From the NCBI GenBank assembly GCA_023091735.1, contig JALKBU010001280.1, positions 1 through 13,242 on the forward strand: a stretch of 13,242 nucleotides of DNA, given 5' to 3'. This stretch comes from Trichomonas tenax (Eukaryota > Parabasalia > Trichomonadida > Trichomonadidae). The position numbers and the translations under genes were made by a program. The notes beneath the pieces are model-generated. The model ran no database searches. It worked only from the letters and a program-made list of their open reading frames with translations, and was not told where the DNA came from. Position 1 is the stretch's first letter, and each line of letters opens with the position of its first letter. Below, piece after piece: positions 7,561 to 13,242 of this stretch.

Positions 7561-8831
7561 AGCTCAAAAACACTCAAATTCTCAAAAATTTCATTTATTT
7601 TCCATTCATTTATCTTTTATTTACTCTCTTGCTCGAATTCGTCAAATATCTATAATTTGAAAAACAAATTGTAGCGACTATAATCATTCACATAAACCAG
7701 CCATACATAGCACTTTTAAAAATCATTCGATTTATATTATGTTGCATGACCATAATATGTTGTGGTAGATTGTTTAACCATATTTGATCGTTTATTAAAA
7801 TGAAAATGAAAATTAAAATTAAAAAAAATGAAGAAATCTTATTGTGCAGCTTACAGCAGCATGTTTGTCCATGGTGTCCATGGAGGATATAAAGTTGACA
7901 GGAAAAGGAATTTGAAATATCTTTTGAAATTTTCGTTTACGCATAATAAAGTGAAACATGGCAAATTGAATGGTGTTTCAATAAGTCTTTAAGTACTTCA
8001 TCTGTGTGACATTTAATGGTTAATTATTGCTTTTTGTTTAACATTGCTATTATCTAATAATCGCCATATAATATACATTTGTTCAACATAATGATGTTGC
8101 ATTCATCAATCTCATTTGTTTATCATATTTTGGGGTTTAACATTAATGAACATTATAAATGGAAATGTATTGATTGGAACAATATGTATTGTTGACTGGT
8201 GATTATGGCTATAGTAATTTCGTTAAAATATATAAATTATTGATCTATGATATATATTTTAACTTCATAATATAAATATTAATTGTTTAGTTATTAGCAA
8301 TAAGCTCAAATTCTATAATTTACTATAGGTCCTTATATGGACACTGTTAAAACCTTTATCAAGATCATTTGATATTTCATCATCATTCGTTAATTTGAGT
8401 CGTCGCAGTTGTTTTAATTATATAATCGACATAAGCAAAGCCTATTGCAAACACAATTAATACTTTAAATGAAATTTTGATGAGCAAATCCGTGATAATA
8501 ATAATAAAAAATCGATATAATCTATTTTCTATATGATACTCATAATAAGAACGCACTGTATGGGATAGTATTAGGTAATTGACAAGAAATAAAGAAATCA
8601 CAAAAAATTTTATAAATTGTAATCAAAATCAAATGTTACAAAGGGCAAAATCACTTTATTTCAAGTTTGAAGATGATATACATTGTTAATTTTGTTCTAT
8701 TTCATCAAGGTTTTTTGGAAATCATTAATGATATCACTTTAAATAAATATGATATTCATTGTCTATATACTCAATAATCAAATAATAACGCTTTAATATA
8801 TCAAATAATAAATAAAATGGATAAATCAAAA
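7561..8831. other. A+T-rich intergenic stretch, no convincing gene
   Basis: About 1.27 kb of A+T-rich sequence. Short open frames exist, for example 30 codons from ATG 7800 (+) and a hydrophobic 72-codon frame at 8383-8601 (-) that begins with GTG. Neither has family-like motifs or coding-type composition. A small direct repeat GTCCATG-GTGTCCATGG occurs around 7867-7883. I see no RNA gene or mobile-element end. Confidence 0.6.
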
Positions 8832-9026
8832 TTAAATCTTACATCTAATGTTGAGAATGCGCGCCATTCCTTCCTGCATGGCCTTGAGAACCTGCCGGTG
8901 GAATTCTTCGTAGCCCATTGTTGACAAAATTCCTTTATCTGAATCTTTAACTTTTCCGTTCGGCATGAATTCTAATTGTTTTCCTGTTCCATCGCTTACA
9001 GTTCTGCTGCAACATATAACCTGCAT
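8832..9026 (-). CDS. Unrecognised short coding segment, possibly a gene fragment
   Basis: A 64-codon minus-strand frame with a polar, well-mixed composition unlike the surrounding A+T-rich DNA. It includes SDGTGKQLEFMPNGKVKDSD and YEEFHRQVLKAMQEGMARIL, the latter a likely amphipathic helix. It ends at TAA 8832. I do not recognise the family. Upstream on the same strand (about 9020-9085) a different frame also looks coding (LDGYGGCFYMFKGLKCRLYV), so a frameshift may have split a slightly longer gene, with the join near 9000. It could be a real small protein, the 3' exon of a larger one, or a decayed fragment. The ATG at 9026 is therefore not secure. Confidence 0.45.
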   Translation of the reverse strand: MQVICCSRTVSDGTGKQLEFMPNGKVKDSDKGILSTMGYEEFHRQVLKAMQEGMARILNIRCKI

Positions 9027-9083
9027 TTGAGACCTTTAAACATATAAAAGCAGCCGCCATAGCCATCTAATCTGGAGCAATTA

Positions 9084-9268
9084 GTAAAGGATGAAAATTA
9101 CACCAGTTTTAGCAATCTTGATAAATAAGCATCTTGACATTTTGAACAATTAATGGTGAAGTCTCTATATAAATAAGCATTATTATATATATATATATAT
9201 ATATATAATAATTGTCTGAATTTTGAACAATTAATGGTGAAGTCTCTATAGTAATTTTGCCATCCTTT
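9084..9268. repeat. 31-bp direct repeat around an AT microsatellite, flanked by inverted repeats
   Basis: An identical 31-bp sequence (ATTTTGAACAATTAATGGTG followed by AAGTCTCTATA) occurs at 9139-9169 and 9220-9250, period 81. A second short direct repeat (ATAAATAAGCAT) is at 9121-9132 and 9169-9180. Between them is an (AT)n tract at about 9184-9207. The block is bounded by an inverted repeat: TAAAGGATGAAAATTAC at 9084-9100 against GTAATTTTGCCATCCTTTA at 9250-9268 (one small gap). This could be a small foldback/MITE-like unit or a slippage duplication. No coding capacity. Confidence 0.65.
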
Positions 9269-9793
9269 ATTTGTCTGCTTTTGAAATGATTTTAAGCATA
9301 AACCATCATTCTGGAACGACTTCACAAACTGTCAGTTTTTGCCATTTTAGCAAAATGCTATTTTTGCCAAGTAAATTATTGAATTCAAATCAAAAATTTC
9401 TGATGCTAAATAAACTATTGTTGCAAAAATCGATGCTGACACGTAAATTATTGAATTCATGTCAAAAGAATTTCATTTGACATGTAAAAGTGGAGTTTAA
9501 AATTCCATGAAATAGTCGAAACGAAGTCCAGAGAGTTGAAAATATACTATTTCTTCAGTTTTATAGTGATATTTTAAGTAAACAACAGCTTAGAAAACAT
9601 TTTACAAACAATAGAATTTCAATATTCATGAAAATATCCGAAAAACCACATTTCTTTTGATGAAAACAGCATTGCTATAGTATGAAGAAGCGATTTATCT
9701 GTTGTTGGAGACTAATGTCTAAATTTATTGTTTTTTCCAATCCAATATTCCAATAATGATCAAAAACACCAAAAAATCGACCAAATAAAATTT
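9269..9793 (+). promoter_or_regulatory. Region upstream of the kelch gene with GTAAATTATTGAATTCA repeat and TGACATGTAAA motifs
   Basis: No credible gene is seen here. GTAAATTATTGAATTCA occurs twice (9371-9387 and 9443-9459). Motifs of the TTGNCANGTAAA type occur at 9364-9375, 9436-9447 and 9477-9488, resembling the cluster upstream of IFT88. They lie about 300-430 bp before the kelch ATG, farther than for the other genes. The last 65 bp before the ATG are open in the kelch frame back to TTG 9728, but no ATG is available there. Confidence 0.35.
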
Positions 9794-10696
9794 ATGCCTA
9801 TAAAAGTGCCAAAAATAATGCATTTTGCGATTCAATCTCGTAACAGCAATTATTCCAATGGAAAGCAGTCTGATTATTTCCAACTCGATAATCCTCAGGT
9901 CACTGTGATGAAGAGTCATCGCAATCAGCCTTTGAAATCTGGATTTATCTCGACTTGGTCGCAAATTCACGCAGAATCGATTACTCCATCACCCCGCAAA
10001 GATGCATTCTCCGTTTACGTTCCCGAACTCAATGGATTCTTCATGGGATATGGTATTTCAGAATCTAAAGATTTATGCAGCGATGTTTGGTTCTACGACA
10101 CCGATACATCGAAGTGGTCACGCTTAAATCTCAGTGGTGACATTGTATCGCCTAGAACAGGAACAAAAGCTGTATATCTTGCAAATAATTTGATATTATT
10201 TGGTGGATTTTCAAATAACCAGTTCTTTAATGATTTACACCGTATAGACATCTCCACAGGTGTTGTTTCACGCATCCAAACAACAGGAGATATTCCTGCT
10301 CCGAGATGTCACTGCATAATGGTATATTACAATAAGTCTATTGCGATTTGGGGCGGAAACTCTGATCAGGGTTCCTACAGTGACCTCTCAGTTTTGAGTT
10401 TAGAAACATTCGTTTGGACGAAATACGCTCAGAAGATCCCAGGAAGGACAGGAATACCATACGCATTAGTTAGAAACACAGTTTATTCTTATGGTGGAGG
10501 CAAGGGACTTTTGTCTATCAACTTAGACACGAAACAAGTTTCTGTCTTAGATACGATCGGTTGCGTGCCAGATCCAGAACTACTTTCAGCAAACCTTGTA
10601 TACGCCGATAAATTCCTCTTCTTTTTCGGTGGACAAAAGGTTGAAAACGAAAAATACGACTTTATCTATTGTTTGGACTTAGACAAGATGTGGTGA
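9794..10696 (+). CDS. Kelch-repeat protein, main frame ending at an in-frame TGA
   Basis: A 300-residue frame from ATG 9794 (an ATG at 9818 is the alternative). The N-terminus is basic and disordered (1-50). Kelch blades follow at about 65-111 (SPRKDAFSVYV to VWFYDTDTSKW), 119-161 (SPRTGTKAVYL, FGGFSNNQFFNDLHRIDIST), 169-211 (APRCHCIMVYY, WGGNSDQGSYSDLSVLSLET), 217-252 (GRTGIPYALV, YGGGKGLLSINLDT) and 259-299 (LLSANLVYADKFLFFFGG, YDFIYCLDLDKMW). Such beta-propellers bind protein partners. Codon 301 is TGA (10694-10696), but the frame continues for 84 codons with the conserved C-terminal domain of this family. In trichomonad relatives, as I know them, this position is the second Trp of a WW pair. 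So TGA replaces TGG. Codons and composition look maintained, with no frameshift. Confidence 0.85.
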   Translation: MPIKVPKIMHFAIQSRNSNYSNGKQSDYFQLDNPQVTVMKSHRNQPLKSGFISTWSQIHAESITPSPRKDAFSVYVPELNGFFMGYGISESKDLCSDVWFYDTDTSKWSRLNLSGDIVSPRTGTKAVYLANNLILFGGFSNNQFFNDLHRIDISTGVVSRIQTTGDIPAPRCHCIMVYYNKSIAIWGGNSDQGSYSDLSVLSLETFVWTKYAQKIPGRTGIPYALVRNTVYSYGGGKGLLSINLDTKQVSVLDTIGCVPDPELLSANLVYADKFLFFFGGQKVENEKYDFIYCLDLDKMW

Positions 10697-10951
10697 TTCA
10701 TTTTCTTCCTTTCACCAGATGGTAACACAACAACGTCTGAAGACGGTTACATCGATAAATTGGGATTATTTAATATTCCTAACGTTTTTGGCTCAATCAC
10801 TTGTTACAACGAGAAAAAGCGCGAGATATATTATGCTCTCGGTTTCCCATTAATTGATCCACCTCCAGTTTATTCTATTGCAATTGGTGAGGCTTTAGGT
10901 GTTTTACACTTGAGAGATGACATGTTGAATATCTTCAAGACGCATCCATAA
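10697..10951 (+). CDS. Kelch protein C-terminal domain, in frame after the TGA
   Basis: 84 codons in the same frame follow TGA 10694-10696. They include FLSPDGNTTTSEDGYIDKLG (residues ~304-323 of the joined frame), GLFNIPN, KKREIYYALGFPLIDPPPVY and IGEALGVLHLRDDMLNIF. They end with TAA 10949-10951. The order SPDG...GLF..P...REI...LG.P..DPPP...IGEALG..H.RDDM is the C-terminal signature of trichomonad kelch proteins, so this is the remainder of the same protein, not a separate gene. Either a single TGG to TGA nonsense change truncates the protein by about 85 residues, or UGA is read as Trp here. Confidence 0.75.
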   Translation, partial: FIFFLSPDGNTTTSEDGYIDKLGLFNIPNVFGSITCYNEKKREIYYALGFPLIDPPPVYSIAIGEALGVLHLRDDMLNIFKTHP

Positions 10952-11183
10952 TTTTGTTTATATTATGATTGTAAAGTTTGTGTTTAATTTTTAAGTATTT
11001 TTATATTTTAGAAGATTCATTATATGTGCAGGCTTATTTTGAGCCAGCCAAATCAATATTGATCTTATTTGCAATTAAGCATTTTGATAAAATATTTGAA
11101 ATAATATAACAAATTAGATTCGATTAAACAACAATATGAGATGCTTTAGATCGTTTAATTTAACAAAATAGTATAAATGCGAA
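10952..11183. other. Convergent intergenic spacer
   Basis: An A+T-rich spacer between the 3' ends of the kelch gene (+) and the membrane-protein gene (-). It contains several TAAA/ATTTTT strings that could serve as 3'-processing signals for either gene. No gene, RNA or repeat is recognised. Confidence 0.6.
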
Positions 11184-11675
11184 TTAGATATATTTCGAAA
11201 TTGGAATATGTGGGCCAAAGTATTTGTAATCAGCAGAAATATTCCTACTTTCGTAATTCAACATTGCAAAAATGAACATTGTTGGAACTACAACAAAAGA
11301 CGCGATATCTCCAAAAATTTCAAAGAAAATAAGATTCTTTGTCAACGCACGGCGAATCCAGTAGTACCAAGCAATTGGAAGAGATATAAAGGCTTGAACA
11401 ATTACGTAAAATGGGAAGGTTTGAAACTGAATTGTGACAATCCAGATCTGAAGGAGTATAATTTTATTTGGTACATCATTTCTAAGCAGTATCAGTATAG
11501 CAAATATAGCATGAACGAGTGCAAACGCTTTGCTCATCAAAAAGAATGTTGGATGATTTTCAGCAGCTGCTGCCATAAATGTCTTGAAACAGCAAAAAAC
11601 GAGAAGAGATATAAAAAGGATAATGATTGGAGTGCCAACATATGTAGCAACTATATCAGCTATGTCGATTTGCAT
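11184..11675 (-). CDS. Small multi-pass membrane protein, family unknown
   Basis: 163 residues from ATG 11675 (minus strand) to TAA 11184. The frame stays open 17 codons upstream, but only to a TTG, and that stretch holds the promoter-like motif, so the internal ATG is the start; TTC sits before it (ATTCATG, with TCA overlapping the A). Hydrophobic segments lie at about 13-34 (VGTPIIILFISLLVFCCF), 44-65 (FFLMSKAFALVHAIFAILIL), 72-106 (a long stretch, probably two helices with a polar QFQTF turn) and 114-139 (IFFEIFGDIASFVVVPTMFI). This gives four to five helices. A short polar tail follows (YESRNISADYKYFGPHIP). No signal peptide, catalytic motif or transporter signature is recognised. Three copies of the TTGTCRTGTAAA-type motif occur within about 75 bp upstream. 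Confidence 0.7.
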   Translation of the reverse strand: MQIDIADIVATYVGTPIIILFISLLVFCCFKTFMAAAAENHPTFFLMSKAFALVHAIFAILILLRNDVPNKIILLQIWIVTIQFQTFPFYVIVQAFISLPIAWYYWIRRALTKNLIFFEIFGDIASFVVVPTMFIFAMLNYESRNISADYKYFGPHIPISKYI

Positions 11676-11694
11676 GAATATTTCTGATTTATAA

Positions 11695-11746
11695 TTTACA
11701 CGACAAATATATTTTCTACTCGACAATTTCTCTATTTACATGACAT
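11695..11746 (-). promoter_or_regulatory. Three TTGTCRTGTAAA-type motifs upstream of the membrane-protein gene
   Basis: On the minus strand the sequence reads ATGTCATGTAAA (11746-11735), TTGTCGAGTAGAA (11726-11714) and TTGTCGTGTAAA (11706-11695). The last ends 19 nt before the ATG at 11675. The IFT88 gene has the same motif in the same orientation, ending 23 nt before its upstream ATG. The shared orientation and distance are the basis for calling it a candidate promoter element. Confidence 0.45.
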
Positions 11747-12218
11747 TTTGAAATTTAATCATTGAAATTTGATACAAAATTATTAAAAATACAGCCTGAA
11801 ACTTTGGAAACAAGTTTTATTTTCAACAAAAATGTTATCACAAAGTCGATGCATGAAAATATGATTCATCATCCATTCAAAATTGAAAATCAATTTCATT
11901 GCAATTTTTCTCCAAATTTCAATAGAAAAAAATATTGGTATAGTAAAAAATATTGTTTAAATTATGGGTGCAATAATATTAGCAACTTCTTGAATTGTTT
12001 TTGACAAATATCTCATAAAACAAACACTCCTCCAACGACCCATCGATTTTATTGATGCAGTTAGTAAATAAAAATTGGCAATTTTGTGGTTAAAGTTGGC
12101 ATTTTCGTTCAAACGTCGAAAAAGTGACATGTAGCACAATTTCATTTATGACATCATGTGTGACTTAAAACTATGTCGAGGTGAAGGGGGCTTCGCCAGG
12201 CGCTATGTACCTGAGATC
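11747..12218. other. Intergenic region, weak open frame and a small hairpin
   Basis: A plus-strand open frame (11762-12004) begins with TTG and has low-complexity Asn/Phe/Lys composition; I do not accept it as a gene. Motif-like GTGACATGTAG occurs at 12124-12134. Near the end, AGGTGA (12179-12184) can pair with TCACCT (12219-12224), enclosing GAAG-GGGG-CTTC (12183-12194). This is a compact G+C-rich hairpin in A+T-rich DNA, immediately downstream of the charged-protein gene (minus strand). It might act as a 3' structure, but this is unproven. Confidence 0.4.
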
Positions 12219-12248
12219 TCACCTATGACAAAAATAATGAAAAATGTT

Positions 12249-12560
12249 TTATTCAGTCTTCTTCTGCTCTTCCTCCTTCTTCTTTGCTTCTTCTTCCTTC
12301 ATTTTCTTTACAATCCATCTCGGATTCTTCTATCTTCCTGCTGCAAGAGCTGCTAACTGTTTTCCAGTGCATTTACGTTTAGGCTTAACTTATTTCTCTT
12401 CTGTAGGTGTGAATCCTGCATCTTTCTTTTCATCATACTTTTTATTCTTCTTTGGCTTCTGTGTTGCTTTGAGTTCGTTTAATATTTCTTCCTTCAAAGA
12501 TAATTTAAGAGCTTCGATGTCTGTCAAGGCACTCTATGCCTGGGATTGTTCGCAATCCAT
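12249..12560 (-). pseudogene. Small charged coiled-coil-type protein gene with TAG, TAA, TAG in frame
   Basis: On the minus strand ATG 12560 opens a continuous 103-codon frame to TAA 12249-12251, interrupted only by TAG at codon 9 (12534-12536), TAA at codon 57 (12390-12392) and TAG at codon 77 (12330-12332). Segments read coherently: SALTDIEALKLSLKEEILNE, KPKKNKKYDEKKDAGFTPTE, VKPKRKCTGKQLAALAAGR, KNPRWIVKKMKEEEAKKKEE. It is strongly basic/acidic with helical Lys/Glu repeats. I do not recognise the family; composition suggests a nuclear or RNA/cytoskeleton-associated small protein, but that is only inference. The ATG directly follows TC (AAATCATG). The final stop forms TAAAA, a trichomonad-like stop plus poly(A) signal, arguing that this TAA is a true terminator. 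The interrupted-gene and readthrough explanations are both open. Confidence 0.6.
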
Positions 12561-12655
12561 GATTTATTATGGGATAAAAAAAAATTAAAAAATATTTTTT
12601 TAACTCAGATTAAATATGAGCTTGAGTCGATCTGAAAGAAACTCGATAATTATTA

Positions 12656-12931
12656 ATGACGCAAAAGGAATTTACAGATTGTGCTGTTTTAGGTAAGAAC
12701 TTCTCATTAGATCCCAACATTTACTCTGAACTTGTTGAACATTATACAAATCAGGCTTTATGCTTCCCAATTAAGTTGATGGACTGGATGCTTATGTATG
12801 GAACAATTTCTAATAAAGCAAACGCTAAATGTACATTTACAAGAGAATATACACCTATTAATGTCAATTCGGTCTGGTTCTTATTCCAAAAGACGCCCGA
12901 AACACACACACAAATGAGCCCATCCCGCTGA
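12656..12931 (+). CDS. Unrecognised ORF, probably truncated at its 3' end
   Basis: A 91-codon frame from ATG 12656 to TGA 12929-12931. Composition is balanced and protein-like, with EFTDCAVLGKNFSLDPNIYS, ALCFPIKLMDWMLMYGTISN and YTPINVNSVWFLFQKTPETH. The last codons run into a CA-repeat (12901-12911) and a hairpin (12917-12950), so the natural C-terminus is probably missing and TGA lies inside the hairpin. The central part alternates hydrophobic and polar residues as in beta-sheet proteins. I cannot assign a family. It may be the 5' remnant of a larger gene, or a gene from an integrated element. Confidence 0.5.
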   Translation: MTQKEFTDCAVLGKNFSLDPNIYSELVEHYTNQALCFPIKLMDWMLMYGTISNKANAKCTFTREYTPINVNSVWFLFQKTPETHTQMSPSR

Positions 12932-13136
12932 GCAAGCTCAGCTTCGGGCTAGGATAAATGAGCCCAACCCACTCCGTGGGTCGGTCTTATTCTTCTTAAC
13001 CTGATGATATAACGGGTTTTAATCATTTGTGCTGACTGGCTTGAAATCGAAACCATTCTTTCTTCCCCTTACCCAGGAGTTAGTAATTAGATGTTCGCGT
13101 AATCCACGACTGCGCCGTGGCTTCCACGAACATCTA
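12905..13136. other. G+C-rich, hairpin-rich segment; possible structured RNA or foldback DNA
   Basis: A short direct repeat AAATGAGCCCA occurs at 12912-12922 and 12956-12966, each copy followed by a hairpin. The first pairs AGCCC (12917-12921) with GGGCT (12946-12950) around GCTGAGC/GCTCAGC (12927-12933/12936-12942). The second pairs ACCCAC/GTGGGT (12967-12972/12976-12981). Further on, TAGATGTTCG (13088-13097) pairs with CGAACATCTA (13127-13136) around CCACG/CGTGG (13104-13108/13116-13120). I see no tRNA, rRNA or spliceosomal RNA signature. Confidence 0.45.
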
Positions 13137-13242
13137 TTTAAATATATTTACGACAGAGTTAGTTTTACAAGTTAGGTTCCCCCCTATATAGAAAATAAAA
13201 TTTTGAATTACTTACAAAACTAACGTTAATTTTATTTTGGAA
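13137..13242. other. A+T-rich window edge with imperfect inverted repeat
   Basis: GTTAGTTTTACAAGT (13158-13172) and ACTTACAAAACTAAC (13210-13224) form an imperfect inverted repeat (13 of 15 positions). A short direct repeat (AAAATAAAATTTT versus AATTTTATTTT) surrounds it. No gene is seen before the window ends. Confidence 0.4.

Noticed and set aside
8383..8601. 72-codon hydrophobic minus-strand frame
   Set aside because: Begins with GTG in A+T-rich DNA; Ile/Tyr/Phe richness follows from composition and there is no promoter-like motif or family signature.
11208..11687. 159-codon plus-strand frame opposite the membrane-protein gene
   Set aside because: It is the antisense shadow of a frame with clear transmembrane periodicity; its own composition (Lys/Asn/Cys/Trp-rich) looks random.
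11762..12004. 80-codon plus-strand frame
   Set aside because: Begins with TTG, has no ATG near its start and has A+T-driven Asn/Lys/Phe composition; insufficient support as a gene.
1266..12560. Complete reassignment of UAA/UAG to Gln with UGA as sole stop
   Set aside because: The kelch gene carries UGA inside a conserved domain and ends at UAA, the 12.2 kb gene ends in a UAA overlapping a TAAA signal, and CAR codons vastly outnumber TAR in IFT88. Only a context-dependent form, or decay, remains possible.
12156..12588. Plus-strand hydrophobic frames opposite the 12.2 kb gene
   Set aside because: Leu/Phe/Ser-rich reading is the complement of Lys/Glu-rich codons on the minus strand; the minus frame has ATG, coherent charged segments and a TAAA end.
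13001..13036. C/D-box snoRNA (CTGATGA at 13001 and CTGA at 13032)
   Set aside because: Box spacing of about 25 nt is too short for a normal C/D RNA, there is no terminal stem around the boxes, and such short boxes occur by chance.

Overview
The window looks like nuclear DNA of a parabasalid flagellate (Trichomonas/Tritrichomonas-like). This is inferred from protein families, not from a database match. Intergenic DNA is very A+T rich, genes are compact and intronless, and I see no bacterial operon signals. Three families point the same way: a ciliary IFT88 TPR protein, a DUF3447/ankyrin protein and a kelch protein with the C-terminal domain typical of the large trichomonad kelch families. A start codon directly preceded by TCA, and TAAA at or just after a stop, also recall trichomonad initiators and poly(A) signals.

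Layout: 1-240 is homopolymer-rich low-complexity DNA. 242-820 is a tandem array of long palindromes (A-B-A-B-A, period about 253 bp). 820-1265 is a promoter-like intergenic region with repeated TTGTCRTGTAAA motifs. 1266-3134 (+) encodes an IFT88 homologue. 3146-3769 (-) is an unrecognised gene convergent with it. About 3920-7443 (-) is a DUF3447/ankyrin gene whose ankyrin part has been blown apart by a 37-bp minisatellite. 7444-9793 is mostly A+T-rich DNA with one unrecognised short coding segment (8832-9026, -) and a small foldback/duplication. 9794-10951 (+) is a kelch protein gene. 11184-11675 (-) is a small multi-pass membrane protein gene. 12249-12560 (-) encodes a small charged protein. 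12656-12931 (+) is an unrecognised ORF running into a G+C-rich hairpin-rich segment (12905-13136).

The most notable observation is that four separate genes keep one continuous coding frame across stop codons. IFT88 has TAG and TAA in its two tails and ends at TGA. The 3.1-3.8 kb gene has three TAA. The 12.2-12.6 kb gene has TAG, TAA and TAG. The kelch gene has TGA where the family has Trp. There are no frameshifts beside them. Every one of the nine could come from a Gln (CAR) or Trp (TGG) codon by a single C:G to T:A transition. Either these are young pseudogenes carrying transition-type nonsense mutations, or some stops are read as Gln/Trp in a context-dependent way. The same codons also seem to be used as real terminators, and CAR far outnumbers TAR in IFT88, so a simple full reassignment is not supported.

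The genes do not form a functional cluster; the neighbourhood is a typical parabasalid mix of a housekeeping ciliary gene and members of expanded families.
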